From Mycobacterium syngnathidarum (GTDB lineage Bacteria > Actinomycetota > Actinomycetes > Mycobacteriales > Mycobacteriaceae), in contig NZ_MLCL01000029.1 in NCBI RefSeq assembly GCF_001942625.1, positions 248,001-312,000 of the forward strand: DNA of 64,000 nt, given 5' to 3'. Below the pieces are notes generated by a model. The model was not told the origin of the DNA. It saw only the letters and a program-made list of their open reading frames with translations, and did not search any database. The position numbers were made by a program, and so were the translations under genes. Every line of letters begins with the position of its first letter. Within the stretch, counting starts at the first letter, position 1. Below, one piece after another: positions 19,113 to 29,008 of this stretch.

Positions 19113-19790
19113 TCATCCTACGTTCAGGGCCACTTCCAGCCGTCCGTCCAGCGCATCGCCCACGGCGGCGGCGACTCGGTCGGTGACGTCCTCCACGGTG
19201 ACGCGGCGGCCCAATTCGGCGGTCAGCGAGGTCACGCCGGCGTCGGCGATGCCGCACGGCACGATCGCGGAGAACGCCGACAGATCGCAGTCACAGTTCA
19301 GCGCGAACCCGTGCAGCGTCGTCGCCCGGGCCACCCGGATCCCGATCGCCCCCACCTTGCGGGCCGGCCGGAGCTCGTCGCCGGGAACCCATACGCCCGA
19401 GCGTCCCTCGACCCGATCGGTCTGCAGGCCCAGATCCGCGCACACGTTGATGAGCGCTTGTTCAAGGCGCCGAACGAAATTCACCACATCCAACGGTTCG
19501 GCCAGCCCGACGATCGGATAGCCCACCAGCTGTCCGGGGCCGTGCCAGGTGATCTTGCCGCCACGATCGGTATCGACGACGGGGGTGCCGTCCATGGGGC
19601 GTTCATGCGGTTCGGTGCGCTTGCCTGCGGTGTAGACGGCCGGGTGTTGCAGCAGCAGCAGGGTGTCGGGTCCACCGGCCACCCGGGCGTCGGCCACCTC
19701 ACGCTGTAGGTCCCAGGCGGCTTCGTAATCGAGTGTGCCCAGGCGTCGCACCTCAAGGGGAGCAGCGGCTGAGCGGATGGATGCCGCCAT
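19113..19790 (-). CDS. lipB: Lipoyl(octanoyl) transferase, 225 aa
   Basis: Transfers octanoate from octanoyl-ACP to apo-lipoyl domains. Family motifs are [44 protein letters not shown] (catalytic Lys145) and AIVPCGI (acyl-thioester Cys179). The ATG at 19790 was selected because TAGCGT stands exactly 7 nt upstream; a GTG at 19799 would fall inside that interval. It is first gene of the lipB-lipA-DUF4191 operon, and divergent from a small membrane-protein gene only 68 bp away. Confidence 0.95.
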   Translation of the reverse strand: MAASIRSAAAPLEVRRLGTLDYEAAWDLQREVADARVAGGPDTLLLLQHPAVYTAGKRTEPHERPMDGTPVVDTDRGGKITWHGPGQLVGYPIVGLAEPLDVVNFVRRLEQALINVCADLGLQTDRVEGRSGVWVPGDELRPARKVGAIGIRVARATTLHGFALNCDCDLSAFSAIVPCGIADAGVTSLTAELGRRVTVEDVTDRVAAAVGDALDGRLEVALNVG

Positions 19791-19797
19791 GGCAGCC

Positions 19798-19803
19798 ACG
19801 CTA
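19798..19803 (-). promoter_or_regulatory. Leaderless -10 for lipB
   Basis: TAGCGT on the minus strand, 7 nt before the ATG at 19790. Confidence 0.55.
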
Positions 19804-19846
19804 CTCGTGCCCAGGATTGCCGTCCGGTGCAGGGGTTGACGCCGAA

Positions 19847-19852
19847 TAAGGT
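19847..19852 (+). promoter_or_regulatory. Leaderless -10 for small membrane protein
   Basis: TAAGGT, 6 nt before the ATG at 19859 (3 nt before the ATG at 19856). It is back to back with the lipB element, with 43 bp between the hexamers. Confidence 0.5.
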
Positions 19853-19858
19853 CGGATG

Positions 19859-20350
19859 ATGCCGACGTTCTCTGCCCGATATTCGCCGTGGCGATTGTTG
19901 ATGCTGACGGTGCTCGGCGTACTGATGAGCGCAATATCGGCTTGGATGGCAGGGTCGGCCGAGGCCTCCCTGCTACACAAGGCTGCCGGTGTCTGCGGCA
20001 CCCTGCTCTTTCTTGGCGCAGCGGTCCTCGCCGCGGTCCGGTTGTTCGACCGCCGTGAGCAACTGCGGGTAGCACCCGACGGCATCTACTACAAGCAGTG
20101 GTCAGAAGCGGTGATCCCGTGGGGCGAGATCGTCAACGTGACGGCGTGGAAGCACCGCAGTCAGAAACTGATCATGCTGCACCTGGCCGACCCGCAACGG
20201 TTCCCGTCGACGACGCTGCTGGGCCGGTTGAGTCGGGCCAACCGGAGGCTGGCCGGCGGTGACATCGCGATATCGCTCACCCCGATGGACCGTGGGTTTG
20301 ACGACGCGATGGCTGTGATCGAGGACTACCGGGCCACGTCCGGTCGCTAG
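19859..20350 (+). CDS. Two-TM membrane protein with PH-like cytosolic domain, 163 aa
   Basis: The N-terminus has two hydrophobic segments (about residues 11-29 and 41-60), followed by [44 protein letters not shown]. That pattern (a strand-rich 'DGIYY...IPWGEI' segment) is characteristic of bacterial PH-like/STM3941-type domains found in many small membrane proteins. The function is unknown. An ATG at 19856 is directly adjacent. The stop overlaps that of the convergent epimerase gene through a shared CTAG (20347-20350). Confidence 0.65.
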   Translation: MPTFSARYSPWRLLMLTVLGVLMSAISAWMAGSAEASLLHKAAGVCGTLLFLGAAVLAAVRLFDRREQLRVAPDGIYYKQWSEAVIPWGEIVNVTAWKHRSQKLIMLHLADPQRFPSTTLLGRLSRANRRLAGGDIAISLTPMDRGFDDAMAVIEDYRATSGR

Positions 20351-21252
20351 TCGCGGGGCGCTGTGGCGTAAGCCAATGCCTCGCCCACGGTCTTGTGGTG
20401 GAAGTTGAAGCCGGCCCGTTCCAGCGCGGCGGGGATGGCGCGCTGGCCCACCAGCAGTCCCTCGTCGGCGATCTCGCCCAACAGGGTGCGCAGCGCGAAG
20501 CCAGGAACCATCACCGGGGTGGGCCGGTTGAGCGTACGGCCCAGTGCCGCGGTGAACTCGGCGTTGGTCACCGGGGCCGGTCCGGTGAGATTGACCGGGC
20601 CGGAAAGGTTTTCGTTCGACATCGCGAACAACACCGCGCGGACCTCGTCCTCCAGGCTGATCCACGGGATGTACTGCCTGCCGTTGCCCAGCCGGGCGCC
20701 GAGTCCCAGCGAGAACAACGGCTTCAGCCGGTTCACCATGCCCCCGGACGGCGCCATCACCAGCCCGGTGCGCAGCAACACCACCCGTGACCCGGCAGCT
20801 ATGGCGGGCGCGGTCGCCGCTTCCCAATCCGCGCACAAACCGGCCAGGAAACCCCGACCCTCGGGTGCGGACTCGTCGGTCACCCGGTCTCTGGTGTCGC
20901 CGTAGTAGCCGACCGCGCTGGCATTGATCAGTACCGGCACCCCGGCGTCGGCCACAGCGCCGGCGAGTACCTCGGTGGGCCCGATCCGGCTGTCGCGCAG
21001 GCTCTGCTTGAACGCGCCCGACCACCGCTTCTCTCCGACGCCGACGCCGCAGAGATTCACCACCGCGTCGACGCCGTGCAGCGCCCCGGCGTCGAACTCT
21101 CCGGTGTCGGGGTTCCAGAACAGCTCGTCGCCGTTCGATGGTGCCCTGCGCACGATCCGGAGTACCCGGCGATCGGCGGCGCGCAGCGTGGACACCAGCG
21201 CCGAACCGATCAGACCGGATGATCCCGCTATCGCGATGACGGCATCCGCCAC
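20347..21252 (-). CDS. TIGR01777-family NAD-dependent epimerase/dehydratase-like protein, 301 aa
   Basis: Extended SDR fold related to M. tuberculosis Rv2216 and cell-division-inhibitor SulA-like YfcH. The Rossmann glycine motif is [14 protein letters not shown] at residues 5-18, [18 protein letters not shown] is the family signature, [11 protein letters not shown] holds a Tyr in place of a full YxxxK, and the C-terminal domain follows [15 protein letters not shown]. The substrate is unknown. The start is GTG with AGGAGG/GGAGGGG upstream. It is downstream of dlaT on the same strand in reverse order (dlaT reads into it, 25 bp gap), so co-transcription is likely. Confidence 0.85.
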   Translation of the reverse strand: MADAVIAIAGSSGLIGSALVSTLRAADRRVLRIVRRAPSNGDELFWNPDTGEFDAGALHGVDAVVNLCGVGVGEKRWSGAFKQSLRDSRIGPTEVLAGAVADAGVPVLINASAVGYYGDTRDRVTDESAPEGRGFLAGLCADWEAATAPAIAAGSRVVLLRTGLVMAPSGGMVNRLKPLFSLGLGARLGNGRQYIPWISLEDEVRAVLFAMSNENLSGPVNLTGPAPVTNAEFTAALGRTLNRPTPVMVPGFALRTLLGEIADEGLLVGQRAIPAALERAGFNFHHKTVGEALAYATAPRD

Positions 21253-21277
21253 AGTGGGGAGCCCCTCCTAACGGCCC

Positions 21278-23035
21278 TTACAGCCCGAGGTCGGCCTCGA
21301 AAGCACCTTCTTCGAGCCTGCGCTTGATGGTGGTCACGAACCGGCCGGCGTCGGCGCCGTCGATCAGTCGATGGTCGTAGGTCAGCGGCAGGTAGCACAC
21401 CGACCGGACACCGATCGACTCGTTGCCGTACTCGTCGGAGATCACTCGCGGCCGCTTGACGATCGCGCCCGTGCCCAGCATCGCTGCCTGCGGTGGCACC
21501 AGGATCGGGGTGTCGAACAGCGCGCCCTGGCTGCCGATGTTGGTGATCGTGAATGTGCCACCGGCCAATTCGTCAGGCTTGAGGTTGCCCGACCGGGCCC
21601 GTGCCGCGATGTCGGAGATGGCGCGTGCCAATCCGCCGAGCGACAGGTCACCGGCGTTGTGGATCACCGGCGACAGCAGGCCCTGCTCGGTGTCGACCGC
21701 GAAGCCCAGGTGCTCGGCGTCGTAGTAGGTGATCTCCTTGGTGTCCTCGTTGTAGCTGGCGTTGACGTTCGGGTGGATCTTGAGCGCGTCGATCACCGCG
21801 CGCGCGATGAACGGCAGGTACGTGAGGTTGACGCCCTCGCGCTCGGCGAAGTCCGTCTTGGCCCGGGCCCGCAGCGCCACGATCTTGGTCATGTCGACCT
21901 CGTGGGTCTGGGTCAGCTGAGCGGTCGCCTGCAACGATTCGCGGGTCTTCTTCGCGGTGATCTGGCGAATCCGGTTGGCCTTCTGCGTGGTTCCGCGCAG
22001 GTGGGCCAGGGCCGGAGCCGGGGCTGCCGAGGCCGCCGGTGCCGCGGCCGCTGCCGGTGCGGCAGAAGCGGCCGGCGCCGGCGGAGCCTTCTTGGCTTCC
22101 GCCGCGGCGAGCACATCCTGCTTGCGGATGCGACCGCCGACACCGGTGCCCTTCACCGAGGCAAGGTCAACACCGTTCTCCGAGGCCAACTTTCGCACCA
22201 GCGGGGTGACGTACGGCGAGCCGTCCCCAGCGGCGGCGGACGGTGCCGGGGCAGCTGCGGGCGCGGGCGCCGACTCGGGCTTGGGCTCGGGTTTGGGCTC
22301 CGGTTTGGGCTCTGGCTTCGGTTCCGGTTTCGGTTCGGGCTTGGGTTCCGGCTTGGCCTCGGGAGCCGGCGCTGCCGGAGCCGGGGCGGCTGCGGGGGCG
22401 GCGGAGGCGTCACCGATCTTGGCCAGTTCGCCGCCGACGGCGACGGTGTCGTCCTCCTCGGCGGTGATCTCCAGCAGGGTGCCGGCCACCGGGGACGGGA
22501 TCTCGGTGTCGACCTTGTCGGTGGACACCTCGACGAGCGGCTCGTCGACGCCCACGGAGTCACCGACCTTCTTGAGCCACCGCGTGACGGTGCCCTCGGT
22601 GACCGACTCGCCCAATTCGGGCATCACGACGGTGGTGGCCGGCCCGGACACGGCGGCCGGGGCCGGCTCCGCGGGCGCTGCGGGCTCCGCGGCGGCGGTC
22701 TCGGCCGGAGCGGCCGACGGCTCGGTGGCCTGAGGTTCGGGTTCGGGCTCGGCTGCGGCTTCCGGTTCCGCGGACGGCGCTTCCGAGGCTTGTTCGCCGG
22801 CTTCGCCGATCACCGCGAGCTCGCCGCCGATCTCGACGGTGTCGTCCTCCTGGGCGACGATCTTCGTCAGCACGCCTGCGGCGGGGGATGGGATCTCGGT
22901 GTCGACCTTGTCCGTGGACACCTCCAGCAGCGGCTCGTCGAGTTCGACGGTGTCGCCCTCCTGTTTAAGCCAGCGGGTGACAGTCCCCTCGGTGACGCTC
23001 TCACCTAGCGCGGGCATCTGGACGGAGATGGCCAT
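21278..23035 (-). CDS. dlaT: Dihydrolipoamide acyltransferase (E2) DlaT, two lipoyl domains, 585 aa
   Basis: E2 core of the pyruvate dehydrogenase/peroxynitrite reductase system in mycobacteria (long mis-named SucB). Domain order: lipoyl domain 1 (residues 1-78, lipoyl Lys43 in [11 protein letters not shown]), a Pro/Ala/Glu linker, lipoyl domain 2 (134-208, Lys174), a linker with a run of EPKP repeats (about 228-254), a peripheral-subunit-binding domain (275-310, [15 protein letters not shown]), an Ala/Pro linker, then the catalytic domain (from ~350) ending in [13 protein letters not shown] with the active-site His and Asp. The start ATG follows GAGGAG. Lipoylation is supplied by LipB and LipA nearby. 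Confidence 0.95.
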   Translation of the reverse strand: MAISVQMPALGESVTEGTVTRWLKQEGDTVELDEPLLEVSTDKVDTEIPSPAAGVLTKIVAQEDDTVEIGGELAVIGEAGEQASEAPSAEPEAAAEPEPEPQATEPSAAPAETAAAEPAAPAEPAPAAVSGPATTVVMPELGESVTEGTVTRWLKKVGDSVGVDEPLVEVSTDKVDTEIPSPVAGTLLEITAEEDDTVAVGGELAKIGDASAAPAAAPAPAAPAPEAKPEPKPEPKPEPKPEPKPEPKPEPKPESAPAPAAAPAPSAAAGDGSPYVTPLVRKLASENGVDLASVKGTGVGGRIRKQDVLAAAEAKKAPPAPAASAAPAAAAAPAASAAPAPALAHLRGTTQKANRIRQITAKKTRESLQATAQLTQTHEVDMTKIVALRARAKTDFAEREGVNLTYLPFIARAVIDALKIHPNVNASYNEDTKEITYYDAEHLGFAVDTEQGLLSPVIHNAGDLSLGGLARAISDIAARARSGNLKPDELAGGTFTITNIGSQGALFDTPILVPPQAAMLGTGAIVKRPRVISDEYGNESIGVRSVCYLPLTYDHRLIDGADAGRFVTTIKRRLEEGAFEADLGL

Positions 23036-23251
23036 GTGTATTGACTCCTCGGACGGTCACTTGTGACGACTCGAACTCTGGCTTACCACAGCAGGGTGCA
23101 CTGGGTGCGGCACCTAGGTGGATTGTCGGAACCATCCTGTCACTGCAGCACCATTCGCACGCACTCAGGGTTGCCCAAGGCTCTGGCACTATCGAGTCAG
23201 GGTTTGCAGGGTTGTTCTCCGAACATCCCCAGAGCTGAGGAGACCGTTCCA

Positions 23252-23605
23252 TTGGGGTTGTTCGACGCGTTTCGCCGGGGAGGTTCGGTGCGCGGATCCG
23301 GCGGCGCGGCAGCCGAGGATCTGCGGTATCTGCAGCGCTGGGTGGCCGAGCACGCCGGCGTCGAGGCTTTCGTGGAGCCACGCACCACTGTCACCGACGT
23401 GACGGTGGTGCTGGTTGCCGCGGACGGGGAATGGACCCGGCGCCGTGCCGGTGGTGAGGCCGGGGCACGCCGGCTCAGCGACCGGCTGCAGATCCCGGTC
23501 TACGACGTGCAGAAGGTCGGGTACCCGCAACGCATGCGTGATTACGACGCGCGAAGGCGCATCGAACGGGAGCGCGCCATGCGTCGGGAGCTCGACGACC
23601 GCTAG
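23252..23605 (+). CDS. Conserved hypothetical protein, 117 aa, TTG start
   Basis: No recognised domain. From the TTG at 23252 the product begins MGLFDAFRRGGSVRGSG and continues into an alpha/beta pattern (VEAFVEPRTTVTDVTVVLVAADGEWTRR, then RLQIPVYDVQKVGYPQRMRDYDARRR) with a charged C-terminal helix. The TTG was chosen because GGAG lies 11 nt upstream and MGLFDxFRRG is a plausible N-terminus; the reading frame is open further upstream but with poor composition. It is 68 bp before ephD on the same strand. VYDVQKVGYPQRMRDYDARR could be a nucleotide or phosphate contact, but that is speculation. Confidence 0.65.
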   Translation: MGLFDAFRRGGSVRGSGGAAAEDLRYLQRWVAEHAGVEAFVEPRTTVTDVTVVLVAADGEWTRRRAGGEAGARRLSDRLQIPVYDVQKVGYPQRMRDYDARRRIERERAMRRELDDR

Positions 23606-23673
23606 AGTCAGAGCAACCGATACCTCCGGTATTGGATACTGATCGTTACATGTACCTCGTGGAGGGGTGGACA

Positions 23674-25410
23674 ATGCAGCGCTTCGTCGTCAGCTCGGAC
23701 GGGACCCGCATCGCGGTGTACGAACAAGGGGACCGGCAGCGGCCCACGCTGGTGATGGCGCACGGCTGGCCGGACTCCCACGTGCTGTGGAACGGCGTGA
23801 CCGGTGAACTGGAGGACCGGTTCCACATCGTGCGATACGACAACCGCGGCGCCGGAGCCTCGGACGTTCCCAAAGCCGTCCGGGCCTACCGCATGGACCG
23901 GTTCGCCGACGACCTGTCCGCCGTGATCGACGCCGTCAGCCCCGGGAGCCCCGTGCACGTGTTGGCCCATGACTGGGGCTCGGTGGGGGTGTGGGAGTAC
24001 CTCAGTCGGCCGGAGGCCTCCGAGCGGGTGGCATCGTTCACGTCGGTGTCGGGACCCAGCACCGACCACTACGGCTCGTTCGTGCGCGGCCGGTTGGCCC
24101 AGCCGTACCGCCCCATCCGGTTCGCCAAGGCGGTGAACCTGGCATCGCGGTTCAGCTATTGGATCCCGTTCTCCATCCCGGTTCTCGCACCGGCACTGAT
24201 GCGTCGCGGGGCGGCGCGCCGGCTGCAGGCCATCGACACACCGGGTCCCAAGTTCCAGTCCGAGACGCTCGACATCGACGCGGCCAACTCGCTCAAGATC
24301 TACCGTGCCAACGCGATTCGCTCGTTCACGACACTGCGCACCGACCACTACGTGACCGTGCCCGTGCAGTTGATCTGCAACGACCACGATCCTGTGGTGC
24401 GCGGACATGGCTATGACGAGGCGTCCAAGTGGATGCCGATGCTGTGGCGCCGCGACCTCAAAGCCGGGCACTGGGCGCCGTTCTCGCACTGGCGCGCCAT
24501 CGCCGAGGCCACCGCCGAGCTGATCGACCACATCGAGGGTGCCCCAGCCTCCCGGGCGCTGCGGCGTGCCCAGATCGGTCGGTCGCGTGAACCTTTCAGC
24601 GACACACTGGTTTCTGTAACCGGCGCGGGCAGCGGCATCGGTCGCGCCACCGCCCTGGCCTTCGCTGCGCAGGGCGCCGAGATCGTGGTCAGCGACATCG
24701 ACAAAGATGCAGCAGCGGCGACGGTCGACGAGATCGCTGCCGGCGGCGGGGTGGCCTACGCCTACGGGCTGGACGTGTCCGATGCCGACGCCGTGGAGAG
24801 TTTCGTCGAGCAAGTGTGCAGCACACACGGTGTCCCCGACGTGGTGGTCAACAACGCCGGAATCGGCCACGGCGGAAAGTTTCTCGATACGCCTGCCGAT
24901 CAGTACGACCGGGTGCTGGACGTGAACTTCGGCGGAGTCGTCAACTGCTGCAGGTCCTTTGCCCGCCGCCTCGTCGACCGCGGCACCGGCGGTCACATCG
25001 TCAACGTGGCCTCGATGGCCGCCTACTCGCCGTCGGCGTCGATGAACGCCTACTCCACCAGCAAGGCCGCGGTGTTCATGTTCTCCGACTGCCTGCGCGC
25101 CGAATTGAACTCGGCGGGAGTCGGTTTGACCACGATCTGCCCGGGGATGATCGACACCAACATCATCGACACCACCCGCTTCGACGTGCCCGCCGACAAG
25201 CAGGGGCAGGTCGAGCAGTTGCGGGCTCAGACCAAGAAGGTTTTCGCTGCCCGGCGCTACGGGCCGGACAAGGTGGCCAAGGCCATCGTCGCGTCCGTCG
25301 TGAAGGGCAAGGCGATCCGCCCAGTGACCCCCGAGGCCTACGCGGCGTATGGGGTGGCGCGGCTGGTGCCGTCGGCGCTGCGCCGCGCGGCGCGGTCGGG
25401 CTCGCTCTAA
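23674..25410 (+). CDS. ephD: EphD: alpha/beta-hydrolase fused to short-chain dehydrogenase, 578 aa
   Basis: Two-domain protein. Residues ~1-300 are an epoxide-hydrolase-type alpha/beta-hydrolase: VMAHGWPDSHVLW (oxyanion HGxP), VLAHDWGSVGVWEY with Asp as nucleophile, and a late His in KAGHWAPFSH. Residues ~305-578 are an SDR: SVTGAGSGIGRATAL (NAD(P) binding), VNNAGIGHGG, NVASMAAYSPS (Ser) and NAYSTSKAAV (YxxxK). M. tuberculosis EphD has the same architecture and has been linked to mycolic-acid modification. The ATG at 23674 follows GGAGGGG at 23661-23667. It is divergent in function from its neighbour and monocistronic or coupled to the 117-aa gene. Confidence 0.93.
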   Translation: MQRFVVSSDGTRIAVYEQGDRQRPTLVMAHGWPDSHVLWNGVTGELEDRFHIVRYDNRGAGASDVPKAVRAYRMDRFADDLSAVIDAVSPGSPVHVLAHDWGSVGVWEYLSRPEASERVASFTSVSGPSTDHYGSFVRGRLAQPYRPIRFAKAVNLASRFSYWIPFSIPVLAPALMRRGAARRLQAIDTPGPKFQSETLDIDAANSLKIYRANAIRSFTTLRTDHYVTVPVQLICNDHDPVVRGHGYDEASKWMPMLWRRDLKAGHWAPFSHWRAIAEATAELIDHIEGAPASRALRRAQIGRSREPFSDTLVSVTGAGSGIGRATALAFAAQGAEIVVSDIDKDAAAATVDEIAAGGGVAYAYGLDVSDADAVESFVEQVCSTHGVPDVVVNNAGIGHGGKFLDTPADQYDRVLDVNFGGVVNCCRSFARRLVDRGTGGHIVNVASMAAYSPSASMNAYSTSKAAVFMFSDCLRAELNSAGVGLTTICPGMIDTNIIDTTRFDVPADKQGQVEQLRAQTKKVFAARRYGPDKVAKAIVASVVKGKAIRPVTPEAYAAYGVARLVPSALRRAARSGSL

Positions 25411-25413
25411 CCG

Positions 25414-26343
25414 CTACTGCGGGTGCGCCGTCAGATACTCGCCGACCGGTATCGGCGATTCTGCGGCGTACCCGATGGGCAGCAGCACGTCACCGGCCGT
25501 TGAGACGTAATAGACGTCCCAGCGGTAGAACGCGCCGAACGCCGCCGGATCGGCGGCCATCGCCGCGGCATAGTCGTTGACCGCCCGCACGTACGCGTCG
25601 GCGTTGTTGTAGCGGAACAGGGCGTGGTCGGGGTTGCTGGTAAAACCGTTGGCGGCCAGGTAATTGCCGGCCGCCATGATGCTGTCCCTCGGGGAGTGGA
25701 CGTCGCCGCCCATGCCGTAGGCGGCAAACGTGGACGGCATGAACTGCATCGGTCCCTGGGCACCGGCCGAGCTGGTTCCGCTCACGCTGCCGAAGTGGGT
25801 TTCGATCAGGTTGATCGCGGCGAGGAAGTTCCAGCCCACGCCCGAGGCGGCTTCGGCGTCGCGATAGGCCGCCAGCAGTTCCCCAGGCGGGGGAGGCGGG
25901 TTGATCCGCCACGCGGGCAGGGTGTCCCGCGGTTCGGCCAGCGTGGCCAGCTGTCGCCGCGCGTCGACATTGCGGTCGTAGAACGCCACCAACTCGGCCG
26001 GGATGCGGGGCCGGATGATCCCGTCCCATTCGGGGTGCCGGCCGATCGCCCGGTAGGCCACCTGCTGGCGGCGCGCGGCCTGCGTCAAGGCCGCCTCCGG
26101 CGTCGACGGGTCGCGCAGAGCCCGCTCGTCGGCCACCAGGTCTCGTGCCAACCGGTCCGGGTCGGGGGCCAGGCGCGGTTGTGCGCCGGCCGGGGCGGCC
26201 GGCGTGGTGGTGGGAGACGTCGCCGACATGGCGCTCGAAAGGTTCGGAGTGCTCGGGCCCGCGGTATCCGGCGATCCTGAACAGCCGGCGAGCGCCGCGC
26301 CCAACGTGAACAAGATGGCGAGATCGCGGGCAATCCTCGACAT
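25414..26343 (-). CDS. Lytic transglycosylase lipoprotein (SLT family), 309 aa
   Basis: Cell-wall muramidase that cleaves peptidoglycan to 1,6-anhydromuropeptides. The N-terminus MSRIARDLAILFTLGAALAGC is a lipoprotein signal with lipobox LAGC (Cys21). After a Pro/Ala/Thr linker and helical region, the catalytic domain reads FLAAINLIETHFGSVSGTSSAGAQGPMQFMPSTFAAYG, split by the catalytic Glu in IETHFG, followed by YLAANG and LFRYNNADAYV. An in-frame ATG at 26367 would add 8 residues (MFPPNVNK). It is 26 bp downstream of pepB on the same strand. A 20-bp perfect inverted repeat covers its start region. Confidence 0.9.
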   Translation of the reverse strand: MSRIARDLAILFTLGAALAGCSGSPDTAGPSTPNLSSAMSATSPTTTPAAPAGAQPRLAPDPDRLARDLVADERALRDPSTPEAALTQAARRQQVAYRAIGRHPEWDGIIRPRIPAELVAFYDRNVDARRQLATLAEPRDTLPAWRINPPPPPGELLAAYRDAEAASGVGWNFLAAINLIETHFGSVSGTSSAGAQGPMQFMPSTFAAYGMGGDVHSPRDSIMAAGNYLAANGFTSNPDHALFRYNNADAYVRAVNDYAAAMAADPAAFGAFYRWDVYYVSTAGDVLLPIGYAAESPIPVGEYLTAHPQ

Positions 26344-26360
26344 CTTGTTCACGTTGGGCG
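26298..26360 (-). repeat. 20-bp perfect inverted repeat over the transglycosylase start
   Basis: The arms 26298-26317 and 26341-26360 (core CCCAACGTGAACAAGATG) are exact reverse complements separated by 23 nt. The right arm includes the ATG at 26343. In mRNA the hairpin would sequester the start codon, or it may be a remnant of duplication. No T-run follows. Confidence 0.75.
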
Positions 26361-26369
26361 GGAACATGA

Positions 26370-27890
26370 TCAGCCGTTCGCGGCGATGTCCTCCAGGACC
26401 GCGAACATCGTGCGGGTCGGCACGCCGGTGCCGCCCTTGGGTGTGTAACCCCATGGGCCGCCGGTGTTGTAGGCCGGTGCAGCGATGTCGATGTGTGTCC
26501 ATTCGACCCCGTCTGCGACGAACTCGCGCAGATACGTCCCGGCCACCAGCATCCCGGCATAGCGCGACCCGCTGACGTTGGCCAGATCGGCCACCGTCGA
26601 CTTCAGATCGTCCTTGAGCTCCTCGGGAAGCGGCATGGCCCAACCGTTTTCACCGACGGCCTGTGACAGCGTCGCGACCCGGTCGCGGAACTCGTCACTT
26701 CCCATGACACCAGGTGTGCGGGCACCGAGAGCGACGGTCTGCGCACCGGTCAGCGTCGACGTCTCGATCAGATAGTCCGGCTCGTCCTCGCAGGCCCGTA
26801 CGATCGCGTCGGCCAGGATCAGCCGGCCCTCGGCGTCGGTGTTGAGCACCTCGACGGTGATCCCGCCGTACTGGGTCAGCACGTCGCCCGGACGCTGCGC
26901 GGTCGCCGAGGGCATGTTCTCGGCCATCGGCACGGTCGCGATCACCTCGATCGGAAGATTCTGCTTGGCGGCCAGCACCACGGTCGCGATCACCGCCGCC
27001 GCTCCACCCATGTCCGAGGTCATGTGATGCATGTTGGCGGCAGGCTTGATCGAGATGCCGCCGGTGTCGAATGTGATGCCCTTGCCGACCAGTGCGACGC
27101 GCTTGGGCTTCTTGCCCGTGCCACGGTGCACCAATCGCACCAGACGCGGCGGTCGCGAGGATCCCTTGCCCACCCCGACGATCCCGCCGTAACCGGCCTT
27201 GGTCAGGGCCTTGTCATCGAGCACCTCGACCTCAAGTCCGGCGGTCTCACCCAAAGCCTTTGCGCGCTTGGCGAATTCGTCGGGAAACAGGTGGCTGGGC
27301 GGGGTGTTCACGAAGTCCCGGGCAGTGGCGACCGCCGAGGCGATGTCCGCCGCGCGCTGAGCCTGGTTCTTCGTCGCCGCCTTGGTGTCGGCCGTCAGGG
27401 CCACGATCGCGGTGAGGCCGGCGTCTTTGGGTGCGGTCTTGGCGCTGCGGAAGTCGTTGAAGCGGTAGGAGCCCAGGATCAAGCCCTCGACGGCGGCTTC
27501 CAGATCGATGTCGGACAACGTGGTGACAGCCGTCTCGGTGCCGTTCAACGACCGTGCCGCCGTACCGGCGGCACGGCGGATCACGTCGGCCGGCCACTCG
27601 TCGCGGGGTTTGCCGAGGCCGACGGCCAGCACACTGGCGACCGGCAGTGACGGCGCGAGCACCCTGGTGACCTGGTCGGTGCCGCCCTTGGCACCGAGCG
27701 CGGCGAGTGCCACCTCGATTTCACCGACCGCCTCGGCATCGAGGAACGGGTTGCCGACAACGGCGGCGGTCGAATCGTCATCCGGCCCGCTGACCACGGG
27801 AACGATCAGCACGGCCTCGCTCTTGCGCTTGGGCAGCGACGCGCTGACGGTGACGTTGGGAACCTGGTAACCGGGATTTGCGGGGCTCAC
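26370..27890 (-). CDS. pepB: Leucyl aminopeptidase (M17), 506 aa
   Basis: Di-metal (Zn/Mn) cytosolic aminopeptidase, homologue of M. tuberculosis Rv2213. The C-terminal catalytic half has [17 protein letters not shown] (Lys and Asp ligands), [11 protein letters not shown], and [15 protein letters not shown] (Asp, Glu ligands and Arg); ETSTLTGA follows. The N-terminal half is the macro-like domain of the family. Start chosen at the GTG 27890, exactly 7 nt after TAGGGT. A GTG at 27923 that overlaps the upstream cyclase stop by 4 bp (GTGA) would add 11 residues and allow coupling; both may be used. Confidence 0.93.
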   Translation of the reverse strand: MSPANPGYQVPNVTVSASLPKRKSEAVLIVPVVSGPDDDSTAAVVGNPFLDAEAVGEIEVALAALGAKGGTDQVTRVLAPSLPVASVLAVGLGKPRDEWPADVIRRAAGTAARSLNGTETAVTTLSDIDLEAAVEGLILGSYRFNDFRSAKTAPKDAGLTAIVALTADTKAATKNQAQRAADIASAVATARDFVNTPPSHLFPDEFAKRAKALGETAGLEVEVLDDKALTKAGYGGIVGVGKGSSRPPRLVRLVHRGTGKKPKRVALVGKGITFDTGGISIKPAANMHHMTSDMGGAAAVIATVVLAAKQNLPIEVIATVPMAENMPSATAQRPGDVLTQYGGITVEVLNTDAEGRLILADAIVRACEDEPDYLIETSTLTGAQTVALGARTPGVMGSDEFRDRVATLSQAVGENGWAMPLPEELKDDLKSTVADLANVSGSRYAGMLVAGTYLREFVADGVEWTHIDIAAPAYNTGGPWGYTPKGGTGVPTRTMFAVLEDIAANG

Positions 27891-27897
27891 CCCGCCT

Positions 27898-27903
27898 ACC
27901 CTA
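27898..27903 (-). promoter_or_regulatory. Leaderless -10 for pepB
   Basis: TAGGGT on the minus strand, 7 nt before the GTG at 27890. Confidence 0.5.
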
Positions 27904-27919
27904 GTCAGGCCGCCGAGGC

Positions 27920-29002
27920 TCACGGCAGACGCAGCGGATACGCCGTCACCGGTGCGGCGAAACCCTTCAGTGTCAGCGAGCGAGCCGCAGTGAACGCCCG
28001 CTCGGTGAGGAGCTCACACAGCGGCTCGGACACCAGGATCTGGCTGGGTTCGGCCGCGGCGACCAGGCGGGCCGCGCGGTTGACCGGATTGCCGAAGTAG
28101 TCGCCGCCGATCGCCAGCACCTCGCCGAAATCGAGCCCCGCCCGCACCTGCAGGTTGGTCTCGGCTGCCCGGGGGTGAGTCACCAGGTCCACGGCGACCT
28201 GTAGCAGTTCAGCGGGTTCGGAGCCGACCCACATGATGGCGTCTCCGATGAACTTGACCACGCGGCAGTCGGCGGCGTGCACGATTTCGGTGCTGGTGGC
28301 GCTGAACTCGTTGAGCAAAGCCGACAGCTCGGTGGTGGTCAGCATCTGCGTGAGCGCGGTGAACCCCGACAGATCAGCAAACCCGATGCCGCACACCGCA
28401 TTCGACGATCCGTCGTGGATCACCTGCTCGAAGTAGCTGCGCGCGCTCATCACGTGGTGGCGGTGCACGGCATCGACCATCGAGCCGATGCGGGGAATGA
28501 ATCCCGCGGCCACCCGGTATGCCTTGGCGGTGGCGAGCTCGTCATGGGTGACGTTGAGCTGGATTTCAGGTGTTCCGGCCCGGCTCATCGACGACAGGGC
28601 TTCGGCCAGGCGAGCCATCCCCGAACCGATCACGCGCAGCAGACCGGTGGCCTCGACATCGCCGACCAGCACACGCAATTCCGCCCAGGTGCGCAGGGTC
28701 TCCAGATCGGCGCGGCTCAGGGTCTTCACCTCGCAGCCCGCCACCGTCAGGCCCAGCGCGGCCCACGCCCGCTGAACATCATGGAGCGGGACATCGAGCT
28801 CAGTGGCCACATCGGCCAGACAGTATTCCGGCGGCCCCGACCACTGCAGCACATCCCCGGCCAGCCCGAACAAGCGGCCGCGGGACTCGGCCTCGATCAT
28901 CTGCTCGGCGGTGAAACCCAAGTCGTCGAGATACTCGATCAGCGGGGCGCGCTGTCGTGCGTCAGCGATCCCGGCGGCAGCCAGTGCATCGAAATCGACC
29001 AC
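27920..29002 (-). CDS. Class III adenylyl cyclase with N-terminal regulatory domain (Rv2212-like), 360 aa
   Basis: Converts ATP to cAMP; soluble. Residues ~1-190 are an all-helical regulatory domain typical of the Rv1264/Rv2212 group (pH- or fatty-acid-sensing in characterised members). The catalytic domain follows: [15 protein letters not shown] with the first metal Asp, [11 protein letters not shown] with the second, [25 protein letters not shown] with the transition-state Asn and Arg. [12 protein letters not shown] closes the domain. The GTG start has CACACT 6 nt upstream. It shares a short divergent promoter region with gcvT and reads into pepB. Confidence 0.9.
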   Translation of the reverse strand: MVDFDALAAAGIADARQRAPLIEYLDDLGFTAEQMIEAESRGRLFGLAGDVLQWSGPPEYCLADVATELDVPLHDVQRAWAALGLTVAGCEVKTLSRADLETLRTWAELRVLVGDVEATGLLRVIGSGMARLAEALSSMSRAGTPEIQLNVTHDELATAKAYRVAAGFIPRIGSMVDAVHRHHVMSARSYFEQVIHDGSSNAVCGIGFADLSGFTALTQMLTTTELSALLNEFSATSTEIVHAADCRVVKFIGDAIMWVGSEPAELLQVAVDLVTHPRAAETNLQVRAGLDFGEVLAIGGDYFGNPVNRAARLVAAAEPSQILVSEPLCELLTERAFTAARSLTLKGFAAPVTAYPLRLP

Positions 29003-29008
29003 CAGACC

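Noticed and set aside
22265..22350. Short tandem repeats resembling a CRISPR or minisatellite
   Set aside because: They encode the EPKP linker of DlaT in frame; no spacers and no cas genes.
21371..23008. 545-aa plus-strand open frame opposite dlaT
   Set aside because: Composition is Gly/Arg low complexity mirroring the Ala/Pro repeats of DlaT; no motif, no start signal.
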